51,767 nucleotides of DNA. It comes from Flavimaricola sp. Its GTDB lineage: Bacteria > Pseudomonadota > Alphaproteobacteria > Rhodobacterales > Rhodobacteraceae. The notes under the pieces are model-generated. The model made no database searches, was not told where the DNA came from, and worked only from the letters and a program-made list of their open reading frames with translations. A program made the translations under genes and the position numbers. Location of the stretch: positions 1-51,767 of the forward strand of contig JAQWWH010000024.1 in assembly GCA_029255105.1 (NCBI GenBank), written 5' to 3'. Of the stretch, positions 23,869-31,913 are shown one piece after another. Position 1 is the stretch's first letter, and each line of letters starts with the position of its first letter.

Positions 23869-25064
23869 GCGATATTGATCGCGGTGGTGCGCATGATCTC
23901 GTCCAGTCTGGGATTGGACCGCCCATCCGCGTTCGCCACGCTGTCGTCAAAGATGTAGGTGCCCAGCATCCGCGCCCGTTCGTGGGCTGCCAGTGAGGCC
24001 GGGACACGTTCAGCAGAATAGCCGGCAAGTCCCGCATCAATCCCTGATACCGACAGGTGGCGGGCCAGGGCCAGCCCGTCGCAGGCGGCCTTGGTGACCC
24101 CCATCCCCACATGGGGCCGGGCGACGCAGGCCGCATCCCCGGCAAGCGCGACCCGTCCCTGCGCCATGACGGGCGAGTGGTGGTCATAGATCGGCGTGAA
24201 AAACGGCCGTTCGCTTTGTTCCAGAATTTCCACGAAGGGGCCGGGCAACATTGCGCGGGCCTCGACCTCCATCTGGCGCAGGACGTCGGTCCGGACCAGC
24301 GGCGGGGGGATCGAAATGGCATGGGTATGCCCTGTTTCGTCGCGCAGCATGTCGTTTAGTTTTTCTTTGGGAACAGGGCTGTACCAGACAAAGTTGTAGC
24401 GCCTTTTGCCCGGCCTCAGATCATTGTTCGGGCCTGCGATGGGATAGCCGATGATCTGGGTTCCGGTCGGGGCAAAAAACCCAAAGGCCGGAAACACATC
24501 CCCTTGCACCGGTCCTGACAGATCTGCCTCGTGGGCCAGCGCCCGCCACACGACATAGTCCGAATAGATCGGCTGGACATCGGGCAGCATCTGCCCCCGG
24601 ATGGCCGACCGGAACCCATCCGCACCGATCAGGATATCACCTTCGATATCCTGCCCGTCCGCAGTATGGGCAACGACCCGGTCACCGTGATCGGTGTAGC
24701 CGGTGATATGAGTGCCCAGATGGTGATGCCCTTCGGGGATCAGCGCCCGCAACAACTGGTGGATACGGTCCCATGAGGTGACGATCTGCGGAAAGGGGAT
24801 CGCCGCCACCCGGCCCCCTGCCTTGTCAAAGGCCACCCGTTCGGCCACTTCGACGCCCAAATCCTCAACGCTTGCCCCGACATGGGTCAGCGCGTCGATC
24901 AGGGTCTTGTGCGTGACGATGCCGGCACCGCGACCGGCAAGCTCGACTTCCGTCCGCTCATAGACATGGACATCCCAGCCCTCTCGCAGCAGGGCCACGG
25001 CCGAAAACAGCCCTCCGATCGAGCCGCCCGAGATGATCGCCCTACCTGCCGTCTTGCCTGCCAT
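23865..25064 (-). CDS. FAD-dependent aromatic hydroxylase-type monooxygenase
   Basis: A 399-residue single-component flavoprotein monooxygenase. The Rossmann motif GGSIGGLFSAVALLREGWDV is near residues 13-32, the middle DG motif is LIGADGFRSAIRGQ, and the FAD ribityl motif is ALAGDAACVARPHVGMG. These are the marks of the salicylate/6-hydroxynicotinate hydroxylase group, which use NAD(P)H and oxygen to hydroxylate an activated ring, often with decarboxylation. The palindrome at 25104-25125 lies 40 bases before its start, shared with the cupin gene. Confidence 0.92.
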   Translation of the reverse strand: MAGKTAGRAIISGGSIGGLFSAVALLREGWDVHVYERTEVELAGRGAGIVTHKTLIDALTHVGASVEDLGVEVAERVAFDKAGGRVAAIPFPQIVTSWDRIHQLLRALIPEGHHHLGTHITGYTDHGDRVVAHTADGQDIEGDILIGADGFRSAIRGQMLPDVQPIYSDYVVWRALAHEADLSGPVQGDVFPAFGFFAPTGTQIIGYPIAGPNNDLRPGKRRYNFVWYSPVPKEKLNDMLRDETGHTHAISIPPPLVRTDVLRQMEVEARAMLPGPFVEILEQSERPFFTPIYDHHSPVMAQGRVALAGDAACVARPHVGMGVTKAACDGLALARHLSVSGIDAGLAGYSAERVPASLAAHERARMLGTYIFDDSVANADGRSNPRLDEIMRTTAINIA

Positions 25065-25103
25065 AATCGCACCTACCTTGTGAACGGTCTCTCTTTACCA
25101 CTC

Positions 25104-25125
25104 TTATTTATCGAGTTATAAATAA
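25104..25125. promoter_or_regulatory. Operator candidate: TTATTTAT-N6-ATAAATAA
   Basis: Perfect 8-bp arms around CGAGTT in the 85-bp gap between the divergent FAD monooxygenase and cupin genes. Written with a 2-bp spacer it aligns with the sites at 11329, 11405 and 19010. Confidence 0.6.
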
Positions 25126-25149
25126 ATGCAACCGTGAAGGAGGATCTTG

Positions 25150-25557
25150 ATGCCCGACGCTTCTCATCTTGCCGCGACAGACTTTGACGGTCCGCACTGG
25201 ACCCCTGCCCTTCGGGACGAATTGGCCGGTGCCGCAACCAACGGCCGGGTCGGTAGCACCGTTGTCAGCGAAAGCGACAGGGTCCGGGTCTGGCTGCTGG
25301 CGCTGCAACCTGGTGAGCGGTTGCCCTTCCACACCCATGTGCAGGACTATTTCTGGACAGCCACCAGCCCCGGCCGCGCAAGGTCGCGCTATGCTGACGG
25401 GCGGGTCGTGGATATGGACTATGCGCTTGGCGAAACCCGCCACTTTTCGTTCAAACCGGGCGAATCGATGACCCATGACCTTGAGAACATCGGCGACACG
25501 ACCTTGTGCTTTACGACGGTCGAGTTCTTTGGAAGCGCCAATCCGCCGCTGTTCTAG
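25150..25557 (+). CDS. Cupin-fold protein
   Basis: The 135-residue protein is a single beta-barrel cupin. The first metal motif is QPGERLPFHTHVQDYFW with His61 and His63, and the second is KPGESMTHDLENIGD with one histidine. It may be an isomerase, dioxygenase-like enzyme or ligand sensor. ATG 25150 follows GAAGGAGGATCTTG. It is divergent from the FAD monooxygenase and its 3' end overlaps the convergent CMD-like gene by 4 bases. Confidence 0.85.
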   Translation: MPDASHLAATDFDGPHWTPALRDELAGAATNGRVGSTVVSESDRVRVWLLALQPGERLPFHTHVQDYFWTATSPGRARSRYADGRVVDMDYALGETRHFSFKPGESMTHDLENIGDTTLCFTTVEFFGSANPPLF

Positions 25558-26153
25558 CGGCGGAAATAGCGATCCGCTGGCAGGTCGATCCGGGGCAAAT
25601 GCATCCCGTCGCCCTGTGGCACCTCAAATGCGTTGATCGTCATGGAAATCAGCGTGTAATAGCCGCAGATCGCCGTCAGATCGACACAGCCCACCTCACC
25701 CAGAACGTCCATGGCGCGGCCATAGACACCGTCGGACACCTGTTTGTCGCGGTGAATCTCAACCGCGAAATCAAAGACAGCCGCCATTTTGGGGTCTGGC
25801 AGGTCCGGACACTTGGCCAGACCGATCGCTGTCACGACATCCTCCGGGATACCGGAGGCCAGGGCGATAGGGGCGTGTTGGGTCCATTCGAACCCGGAAT
25901 TCCAGATCCGCGCCGTCACGAGGATAGCCAGTTCCGACAAATGCGGCGGAAGAGAGCTGTCGTAGCGGGCAAACTGACCCAGCGCCTGCGCCTTTTCAGC
26001 CATCTCGGGGCTTGTTAGCCAGACGCGCAAGGGCCCGACGACCGTGCCACGGGGACCGGACGCAATTTCATTGTAGACGCTGGCCTGCGCAGGTGTCAGG
26101 GCGTCAAATTCAGGGCCAAGGTGGCGACCGTCGCCAAGAACATCGTGCGTCAT
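25554..26153 (-). CDS. Carboxymuconolactone-decarboxylase-like protein
   Basis: A 199-residue all-helical CMD-family protein with ELAILVTARIWNSGFEWTQH in the centre. It lacks the CxxC of AhpD peroxidases, so it resembles the gamma-carboxymuconolactone decarboxylase or non-redox branch instead. Its role may be decarboxylation or isomerisation of a ring-opened intermediate. The ATG at 26153 overlaps the stop of the flavin reductase gene (26150-26153); a longer upstream frame lies over that gene and is spurious. Confidence 0.88.
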   Translation of the reverse strand: MTHDVLGDGRHLGPEFDALTPAQASVYNEIASGPRGTVVGPLRVWLTSPEMAEKAQALGQFARYDSSLPPHLSELAILVTARIWNSGFEWTQHAPIALASGIPEDVVTAIGLAKCPDLPDPKMAAVFDFAVEIHRDKQVSDGVYGRAMDVLGEVGCVDLTAICGYYTLISMTINAFEVPQGDGMHLPRIDLPADRYFRR

Positions 26154-26644
26154 GCGGCGACAGTCGCAATCTTGCCCCGGAAGAACAACAAGGGATCGCC
26201 TTCGGACCGCTCGAACGCGGTGATCTTGCCTACGACGATGATGTGATCGCCGCCGTCGTAGACATTCCACTTGTCACATTCGAAATGGCACAGCGATCCT
26301 TCGATCACCGGAATGCCGTTCTGGCCTTCGTACCAGTCGATGCCTTCAAACTTGTCATCCATCGGCTTGGCGAACTGCCAGGCCGACTTTTCCTGCGCGT
26401 GGCTAAGGACGTTGATGTTGAAGCGTGATCCCTCTTCGATCCAGCGGCAGCTCATCTGCGTCTTGCCAAGTGAGAACATGCAAAGCGGCGGATCAAGGCT
26501 GAGGGACGAGAACGAGCTGACCGTGACGCCGGTCGGCTTGCCCTGATCGTCGCGCAGGGACACCACGGTGATACCGCTGGCGAAACATCCAAAGGCATTG
26601 CGCAATTCGCGGGGGTCCATCTGGGTCGTGTCCAACACTCTCAT
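26150..26644 (-). CDS. Flavin reductase (HpaC/RutF-like)
   Basis: The 164-residue protein belongs to the flavin reductase-like FMN-binding family. Signatures are CFASGITVVSLRDD, GVTVSSFSSLSLDPPLCMFS and the C-terminal GDHIIVVGKI. Such proteins supply free reduced flavin to two-component monooxygenases; the LLM-class oxygenase at 21068-22174 lacks its own reductase and is the likely client. ATG 26644 is used; because GGAGG lies only one base from it, the GTG at 26638 is a good alternative start. It is divergent from a LysR gene. Confidence 0.9.
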   Translation of the reverse strand: MRVLDTTQMDPRELRNAFGCFASGITVVSLRDDQGKPTGVTVSSFSSLSLDPPLCMFSLGKTQMSCRWIEEGSRFNINVLSHAQEKSAWQFAKPMDDKFEGIDWYEGQNGIPVIEGSLCHFECDKWNVYDGGDHIIVVGKITAFERSEGDPLLFFRGKIATVAA

Positions 26645-26712
26645 GCCTCCATGGCGGGAAATCGTTTGCAAAACTTTCGTTGGATGACAGATAGGGCGCT
26701 GGACAAATCATG

Positions 26713-26734
26713 GGAAATGATACTTTCCTATAGG
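26713..26734. promoter_or_regulatory. Overlapping small palindromes in the LysR/flavin-reductase gap
   Basis: GGAAA-TGATAC-TTTCC (26713-26728) overlaps CCTATAGG (26727-26734), 28 bases before the LysR start. This is a plausible LysR binding region between the divergent genes. Confidence 0.35.
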
Positions 26735-26762
26735 TGCTATTCGCAAATCGGATCATCCGCCC

Positions 26763-27707
26763 ATGCCCATCCCCAAGATCAGCATCCGCGCCCTGCGCGC
26801 CTTTGTGGCCGTTTACGAAGAACAATCGTTCTCGAGGGCGGCAGCGCGGGAAAACGCGACACAGTCGGGCATGTCCACGCAGGTCAAGAACCTTGAGGAA
26901 AAGCTGGGCACCCCGCTTCTGGTGCGCGACCGCAAGGAATACACCCTGACCCCAGCAGGCCAGTTGGTCTACCGCGAAGGGCAGAACATCCTCAAGGCGC
27001 TTCTGGCCACCGAAACCGCCGTGACCGAGATGCAGGACGAGGTGTCGGGCCTTGTCCGCTTTGGCCTGATCCCGTCGCTGACCCGTGCGGTGCTGACCCC
27101 GGCATTGGAACAGTTCAAGTCCGAGTTTCCCAAGGTCGAACTATCGCTTGTCGAGGAGTACAGCTTTTCCCTCATGCGAAGGGTGCTGGACGGGGAACTG
27201 GATTTTGCCTTTGTCCCTGCGGGCGACATCCCGTCAGGGCTGACCGCCCGGTTCGTCGGGCGCGACCGCGAGATGGTGGTCAGCCGTCCGGGTGCCCGCC
27301 CTGCCCATCCGCACCTGTCCCCGATGCCCTTGTCCGCCCTGTCCGGCGCACGCCTGATCGTGCCGACCCGCCAAAACGTGCGCCGCAAGCGCATTGAAAC
27401 CATGCTGAGCGCCCATGGCGTCCATGTGGCCGAGATGATGGAGATGGACGGCATGCTCGCCACCCTTGAAATGGTGGGCAATACCGATTGGGCCGCCATC
27501 CTGCCCTCGGCGATCTGTCACAACGACATCGGGGGGCGGCACCGCAAGCTCAATGTCCTGAGCGATCCGCCGATGTCCTTTGACTACGTGATCGTGGAAA
27601 AGTCAGAGGCACCGCCGCCCCGGGCGGCGAACCTGCTGGCCGAGCAGATCGTTCACCATACCAACGCCATCCTGGCCGACTGGACGGACCTGCGTGGTAT
27701 CGCATAA
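26763..27707 (+). CDS. LysR-family transcriptional regulator
   Basis: A 314-residue LysR protein: winged helix-turn-helix at about residues 6-64 (RALRAFVAVYEEQSFSRAAA, then QVKNLEEKLGTPLLVRDRKE) and a ligand domain starting GLVRFGLIPSLTRA. It is divergent from the flavin reductase-CMD unit and upstream of the dehydrogenase pair at 27813. It may control either; the second regulator of the catabolic region is expected to sense a pathway metabolite. Confidence 0.95.
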   Translation: MPIPKISIRALRAFVAVYEEQSFSRAAARENATQSGMSTQVKNLEEKLGTPLLVRDRKEYTLTPAGQLVYREGQNILKALLATETAVTEMQDEVSGLVRFGLIPSLTRAVLTPALEQFKSEFPKVELSLVEEYSFSLMRRVLDGELDFAFVPAGDIPSGLTARFVGRDREMVVSRPGARPAHPHLSPMPLSALSGARLIVPTRQNVRRKRIETMLSAHGVHVAEMMEMDGMLATLEMVGNTDWAAILPSAICHNDIGGRHRKLNVLSDPPMSFDYVIVEKSEAPPPRAANLLAEQIVHHTNAILADWTDLRGIA

Positions 27708-27812
27708 CCCGAAAGGCATCATCAAAAAGGATAATGCCGCGCCCGCGCTTTTTTCGGCAATCCCGATAAGTGGTTGATATGATACCTCCATACCAAAACG
27801 GGGGGACCGAAT

Positions 27813-28694
27813 ATGCGCGTTGGTTTGATTGGCGTTGGGAACATGGGCCGGGCGATTGCCGAACGGCTGGTGGAGGAAGGGCATAGTCCCCTGATCTGGA
27901 ACCGCACCGCGTCCAAGGCGCAGGGAATTGCCGGGACCGAAGTGGCCGAAAGCCCTGCCGCCGTGGCGGCTGGAACGGACGTGATCATCAGCATTCTGGC
28001 CAATGACACGGCGATCGACGTGGCCTACCGGGGCGATGCGGGCCTTTGTGCTGCCGATCTGACCGGCAAGGTCGTGGTCGAGATGTGCACAACCGCGCCC
28101 CAGACCACCCAGTCCCTTGAGGCCGAGGTGACGGCCCGGGGCGGCCTTTTCCTTGAATGTCCCGTGGGGGGCACCATCGCTCCGGCGCGGGCTGGTCAGC
28201 TTCTGGGCCTTGCCGGTGGATCGGATGCGGCATTCGCCGCTGCCAAGCCCGTCCTCGACAGCCTGACCCGTCGGTTGGAACACCTGGGCCCGGTCGGCAG
28301 CGGCGCGGCGATGAAGCTCGCCATCAATCTGCCGCTGATGGTTTATTGGGGCGCGGTGGGCGAGGCCATCGGCCTTGCGACCGGCAAGGGCATCGATCCC
28401 GATCTTGCGATCGATATCCTCGCCGACAGTTCCGGTGCCATCGGGGCCGCAAAGAAGCGGCTGCCTCCGATTGGAGAGATGCTGAAAAAGGGCGATCCCG
28501 GCGGGGTCAGCCTGAACCTGAATAACGGAATAAAAGACATGAAATTGATGGAGGCCCTCGCGGCCGAACTTGGCATTTCCGCAACTGTCGTCGCCGCCGC
28601 CCGTGCCCGCGCCGAAGTGGCCGCCGCAGGGGGCTGGGCGGACCACGACACCTCTCTGTTCGGGATCTTTGGCCAGACAGGAGGTGCGGCATGA
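27813..28694 (+). CDS. NAD(P)-dependent 3-hydroxyisobutyrate-dehydrogenase-family protein
   Basis: The 293-residue protein begins with a Rossmann motif GVGNMGRAIAERLVEEG and has the family markers ECPVGGTIAPARAGQLLGLA and GSGAAMKLAINLPLMV, where Lys is the catalytic residue. Members oxidise beta-hydroxy acids or reduce beta-semialdehydes and imines. The start follows a GGGGGGACC ribosome site, and the stop overlaps the Gfo/Idh-family gene (28691-28694), so the two act together. Confidence 0.92.
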   Translation: MRVGLIGVGNMGRAIAERLVEEGHSPLIWNRTASKAQGIAGTEVAESPAAVAAGTDVIISILANDTAIDVAYRGDAGLCAADLTGKVVVEMCTTAPQTTQSLEAEVTARGGLFLECPVGGTIAPARAGQLLGLAGGSDAAFAAAKPVLDSLTRRLEHLGPVGSGAAMKLAINLPLMVYWGAVGEAIGLATGKGIDPDLAIDILADSSGAIGAAKKRLPPIGEMLKKGDPGGVSLNLNNGIKDMKLMEALAAELGISATVVAAARARAEVAAAGGWADHDTSLFGIFGQTGGAA

Positions 28695-29683
28695 CCCTTG
28701 ATGTCGCCCTCGTGGGCTTTGGCTGGTGGGGCCAGCACATTGCGCGCCGCCTCAAGGACCACCCCGGATTTAACGTCAAGATGGTGGTTGAGCCTGCCGT
28801 GCAGGCCCATGACGCGGTGCGCGAAGTCGGGCTGCATCCGGTGGCCAGCTACGAAGAGGCCCTCGTCGACGGTGTGACCGCCGTCATCCTGACCTCGCCC
28901 AACGATCAGCACGACATCCAGATCGCGCAGGCCGTGGCGGCGGGCAAGCATGTGTTTTGTGAAAAGCCGCTGTCCCTGACCGCCGCCGGTGCCCGCGAAA
29001 GCGTGCGCCTGACACAAGAGGCGGGGCTTGTCCTTGGCGTCGGCCATGAGCGTCGCTTCGAACCGGCAATCCTGGAACTGCGCCGGATGCTGGAAGCGGG
29101 CGAGCTGGGCACGATCATGCACAGCGAACTGGCGTTTTCCCATGACAAGCTGATCCATCTGGATGCGACCTCATGGCGAACCTCCAAGGCGATGGCCCCG
29201 GCCGCGGGCATGACCCAGATGGGCATCCACCTGACCGATCTGCTGATTTCCTTCTTTGGCCGGGTCAAGACCGTCCATGCCGTGACCGCCAGCCGGTCGT
29301 TGGGCTGGGAAACCGGCGACGTGGTGTCGGTGCAGCTGCAATTCGAAGAAGGCATGACAGCAACCCTGCAGGCGATCCTGCACACCCCGCATTTCCTGCG
29401 CACGCATATCTTTGGCTCGGACATGTGGGTCGAGATCCGCAATGCCACCCACCCCGACACCCCCGGCGGCAAGGTGACGATGGAGTGCTACCGGTCGATG
29501 GAAGACACCACGACGCAGGTCTTTGAATGGTCCGACGCGGTGACCGCGAACCTTGAGGCCTTTGCCGATGCAGTTGCGGGCACGGCGCCCTACCCGTTCT
29601 CGCCCTTCCAGCTGGAGCACAACATCGAAGTCCTCGATGCGATCATCCGGTCGGCTGAAACAGGACTGGCCACGCAGCCCTGA
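28691..29683 (+). CDS. Gfo/Idh/MocA-family oxidoreductase
   Basis: A 330-residue NAD(P)-dependent oxidoreductase. The N-terminal Rossmann fold has VGFGWWGQHIARRL, the conserved cofactor-site block HVFCEKPLSLTA is near residue 95, and the C-terminal beta-sheet domain follows. Substrates in this family are sugars, cyclitols and hydroxy acids. The catalytic region GMTQMGIHLTDLL has the expected histidine. It is coupled to the dehydrogenase gene before it. The specific substrate is unknown. Confidence 0.92.
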   Translation: MTLDVALVGFGWWGQHIARRLKDHPGFNVKMVVEPAVQAHDAVREVGLHPVASYEEALVDGVTAVILTSPNDQHDIQIAQAVAAGKHVFCEKPLSLTAAGARESVRLTQEAGLVLGVGHERRFEPAILELRRMLEAGELGTIMHSELAFSHDKLIHLDATSWRTSKAMAPAAGMTQMGIHLTDLLISFFGRVKTVHAVTASRSLGWETGDVVSVQLQFEEGMTATLQAILHTPHFLRTHIFGSDMWVEIRNATHPDTPGGKVTMECYRSMEDTTTQVFEWSDAVTANLEAFADAVAGTAPYPFSPFQLEHNIEVLDAIIRSAETGLATQP

Positions 29684-29720
29684 CGGGTGCGTGGCCATTC
29701 AGGAGGTTTGGGTAGGGGGT

Positions 29721-29855
29721 TTGGGGGGCGCTGCCGTTAGGGCGGCGCTGCCCATTTGGAAGGCGTTAGGGGGGCGCTGCCCAACCGGAAGGCGTTAGGG
29801 GGGCGCTGCCCCCCGGCCTGCGGCCTCCCCCCGGGATATTTATGGCGAGATGAGG
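29721..29855. repeat. Tandem GC-rich repeat plus dispersed roseobacter-type element
   Basis: Between two convergent genes, a 25-base unit starting GGAAGGCGTTAGGGGGG is perfectly repeated at 29758-29782 and 29787-29811 (29-base period). Two degenerate GGGCGCTGCC copies lie before it (29721-29753). A GC-rich hairpin region and GGATATTTATGGCGAGATGAGG at 29834-29855 follow. The last 22-mer recurs with one mismatch on the opposite strand at 48962-48983. Confidence 0.75.
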
Positions 29856-29859
29856 AGGC

Positions 29860-30726
29860 TTACCTGGCCTTGCCCTCGCGATAGACCTCAAACACGGCGG
29901 CGGTGTCATAGGTTTCGGGCAGCATCTCGGACGCGGTCTGGTAGAGCTTTGTAACCACGTCAAGCATTGGGGCATCGACCCCGAGCCGGGCGATGTCTGC
30001 CCCGATAACCGAAAGATCCTTTTCGAACATCTTGAGGCTGGCAGTCGGCGGGTCGTAGTCGCCCGAGATCATCAGGGGCATCCTGAGGTCGAGCATCCGG
30101 GACTGGCCAGCGCCGGACTTGAGAAGGGTGTAGACGATGTCACGGTCCAGCTCGAGCGCGTCGGCGTAATGCAGCACCTCGGCCGCTGCGGCGTTGTGCA
30201 GGGCGACGGCGTGGTTGGCCACATACTTGAGCTTGATCCCGGCCCCGAACTCCCCCGCCTCGATCACCGAGCGGGTGAACTTGACCAGGATCGGCTTGAC
30301 CTTTGCCACAGCTTCCGATGGGCCAGAGGCCATCATGACAAGATCGCCAACGGCGGCCTGCGCACCCGTGCCACTGACCGGGCAGTCGAGCAGGACGCCG
30401 CCCCCGGCCTCGATATTGGCCTTGGCCGCCAGTTTGTCGGGCATGGCAAACGTGCCGGTTTCCAGCACAATCTGCCCCGGCTGCAGGAAGCCCGCGAGGT
30501 TCTGGCTGACCTCGGCAAGCACCGCGGGCGAGATGAGTGACAGAATCACCATCTCGCACTCCGCGATCCAAGGGCCCAACGTGGCCTCGGCCCTGCCACC
30601 CGCAGCGGTGAACCGGTCGCGGGCGGTTGGGTTGGGGTCAACGCCGATGACGGCCTCGCCGGCGGCCATGAGGTTGCGCCCGTAGGCGCCCCCCATGATC
30701 CCCAGCCCAATGATGCCGATGGTCAT
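29860..30726 (-). CDS. 3-hydroxyisobutyrate-dehydrogenase-family protein (second copy)
   Basis: A 288-residue NAD(P)-linked beta-hydroxyacid dehydrogenase-like protein. It has GIIGLGIMGGAYGRNLMAAG at the start, DCPVSGTGAQAAVGDL near residue 115, and the catalytic lysine in GAGIKLKYVANHAV. It is only distantly related to the protein at 27813-28694. It is the last gene of the minus-strand run and begins 3 bases after the stop of the ACMSD-like gene, implying that it acts on the product of that enzyme. Confidence 0.92.
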   Translation of the reverse strand: MTIGIIGLGIMGGAYGRNLMAAGEAVIGVDPNPTARDRFTAAGGRAEATLGPWIAECEMVILSLISPAVLAEVSQNLAGFLQPGQIVLETGTFAMPDKLAAKANIEAGGGVLLDCPVSGTGAQAAVGDLVMMASGPSEAVAKVKPILVKFTRSVIEAGEFGAGIKLKYVANHAVALHNAAAAEVLHYADALELDRDIVYTLLKSGAGQSRMLDLRMPLMISGDYDPPTASLKMFEKDLSVIGADIARLGVDAPMLDVVTKLYQTASEMLPETYDTAAVFEVYREGKAR

Positions 30727-30729
30727 GCC

Positions 30730-31818
30730 CTAGAGCCCCAGCAGCGCGGCAGCAGACAGGCCGCCGACCTTGGCCTTGTCCTCGGCGCTGAGGTTGGCGC
30801 TGACGATATGCTCGACCGGGTCATAGTCAGCCATGTCATAGGGGTAGTCGCTGCCCATGACGATCTTGTCCGCACCATAGGTGTTGACCAGATACTCCAG
30901 CTGGTGGTCCGAGAAGACGACGCTGTCGAACCACATCTTGCGCAGGTAGTAGGTCGGCGGATGCGGCAGATCGGCGTGGCTGTCCCTGCGCGCGCCCCAG
31001 GCGTGGTCGATCCGGGCAGAATAGGCCGGCAGGAAGCCGCCGCCGTGAACGGCGAGAACCTTGAGGTTCGGACACCGCTCCATCACGCCTGAAAAGATCA
31101 GGTGCCCGACAGCCAGCGTGGTTTCGAGCGGGTTGCCCATGACGTTGGCAAAGTAATAGTCGTGGAACCGGTCGCCCTGGGTAAAGCCATTGGGGTGCAG
31201 CATGATCAGCGCGCCAAGTTCTTCGGCCCGCTTCAGCACCGGCTCAAACCGGGAGCTGGCGACTTCTTCGCCGTCGATATTGGTGAGGATCTGCACGCCC
31301 TTCATGCCAAGCGGACCCATGCACCGCTCAAGCTCGGTGATGGCGGCGGCGGGGTCGGTCATTGGCAGGGTACCAAGGGTGGCAAAGCGATCGGGCGCAC
31401 CGGCGGCCCATTCGGCAAGACCATCGTTCACGATCTCGGAGCCCTTTACGCAATGCTCGACCGGGGACTGGTACCAGCACTGAAAAGGTGGCGGGGCGAC
31501 GACCTGCATGTCGATGCCTTGCGCATCCAGCACGCGCATCCGGTCGTCGCGGTCGGTCATGGCGACGGTGCGGTCCTTGTCCTGCTGCATGTTGAGGGCG
31601 CGGGTCTCGGCATTCGAATGCTTGACCATGGCGATCTTGGACACGTCCATATGCGGGCCCATGTATTCGAACCCGGCAGGGATCATCACATGCGCATGGA
31701 TGTCGACCGTCTTGCTGTCGAGGCGCAGCGTTTCGGTCGGGGCGGGGCGGCCAGAGGTGGGGCCATAACGGTTGATGGCATCGCCCAGTTCTGGGGTGTC
31801 GATGGTGGCATGGGTCAT
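30730..31818 (-). CDS. Amidohydrolase 2 family, ACMSD-like decarboxylase or hydrolase
   Basis: A 362-residue metal-dependent barrel of the amidohydrolase_2 family. The metal ligands are His41 and His43 in DIHAHVMIP, a later VHGGGFLPAYSARID and the catalytic Asp in VMGSDYPYDMADY. The family contains 2-amino-3-carboxymuconate 6-semialdehyde decarboxylase, gamma-resorcylate decarboxylase and the 3,6-dihydroxypicolinate decarboxylase PicC. Non-oxidative decarboxylation of an aromatic or ring-opened acid is the best guess. It lies downstream of an ABC importer in one run. Confidence 0.9.
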   Translation of the reverse strand: MTHATIDTPELGDAINRYGPTSGRPAPTETLRLDSKTVDIHAHVMIPAGFEYMGPHMDVSKIAMVKHSNAETRALNMQQDKDRTVAMTDRDDRMRVLDAQGIDMQVVAPPPFQCWYQSPVEHCVKGSEIVNDGLAEWAAGAPDRFATLGTLPMTDPAAAITELERCMGPLGMKGVQILTNIDGEEVASSRFEPVLKRAEELGALIMLHPNGFTQGDRFHDYYFANVMGNPLETTLAVGHLIFSGVMERCPNLKVLAVHGGGFLPAYSARIDHAWGARRDSHADLPHPPTYYLRKMWFDSVVFSDHQLEYLVNTYGADKIVMGSDYPYDMADYDPVEHIVSANLSAEDKAKVGGLSAAALLGL

Positions 31819-31860
31819 GGGATGGAATCCTGGGAAAAGGGTCAGTCGGGTACATGACGC

Positions 31861-31910
31861 CGCCGGGCATTAGCCCGGCGACGCTATTAGAAACAGCGCA
31901 TTACGCGCTG
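31861..31910. other. Two consecutive hairpins after the binding-protein gene
   Basis: CGCCGGGC-ATTA-GCCCGGCG (31861-31880) and CAGCGC-ATTAC-GCGCTG (31894-31910) lie directly after the stop of the binding-protein gene and before the amidohydrolase gene. Neither has a T-run. They probably stabilise the abundant binding-protein mRNA or partly reduce read-through. Confidence 0.5.
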
Positions 31911-31913
31911 ATC

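Noticed and set aside
21068..26644. A standard Rut pyrimidine operon
   Set aside because: LLM oxygenase, hydrolase and flavin reductase are present, but no RutB isochorismatase-like, RutC or uracil permease gene is found, and a Mo hydroxylase is present instead.
10333..26644. A complete nicotinate (nic) pathway
   Set aside because: No 2,5-dihydroxypyridine dioxygenase, maleamate amidase or maleate isomerase is recognised.
27735..27756. Terminator after the LysR gene (GCGC-CC-GCGC followed by T6)
   Set aside because: The T-run is good but the stem is only four base pairs with a 2-base loop, too weak to call.
29721..29855. CRISPR array
   Set aside because: Only two perfect GC-rich units with a 4-base gap between them and no spacers or cas genes. 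No array is seen elsewhere in the window.
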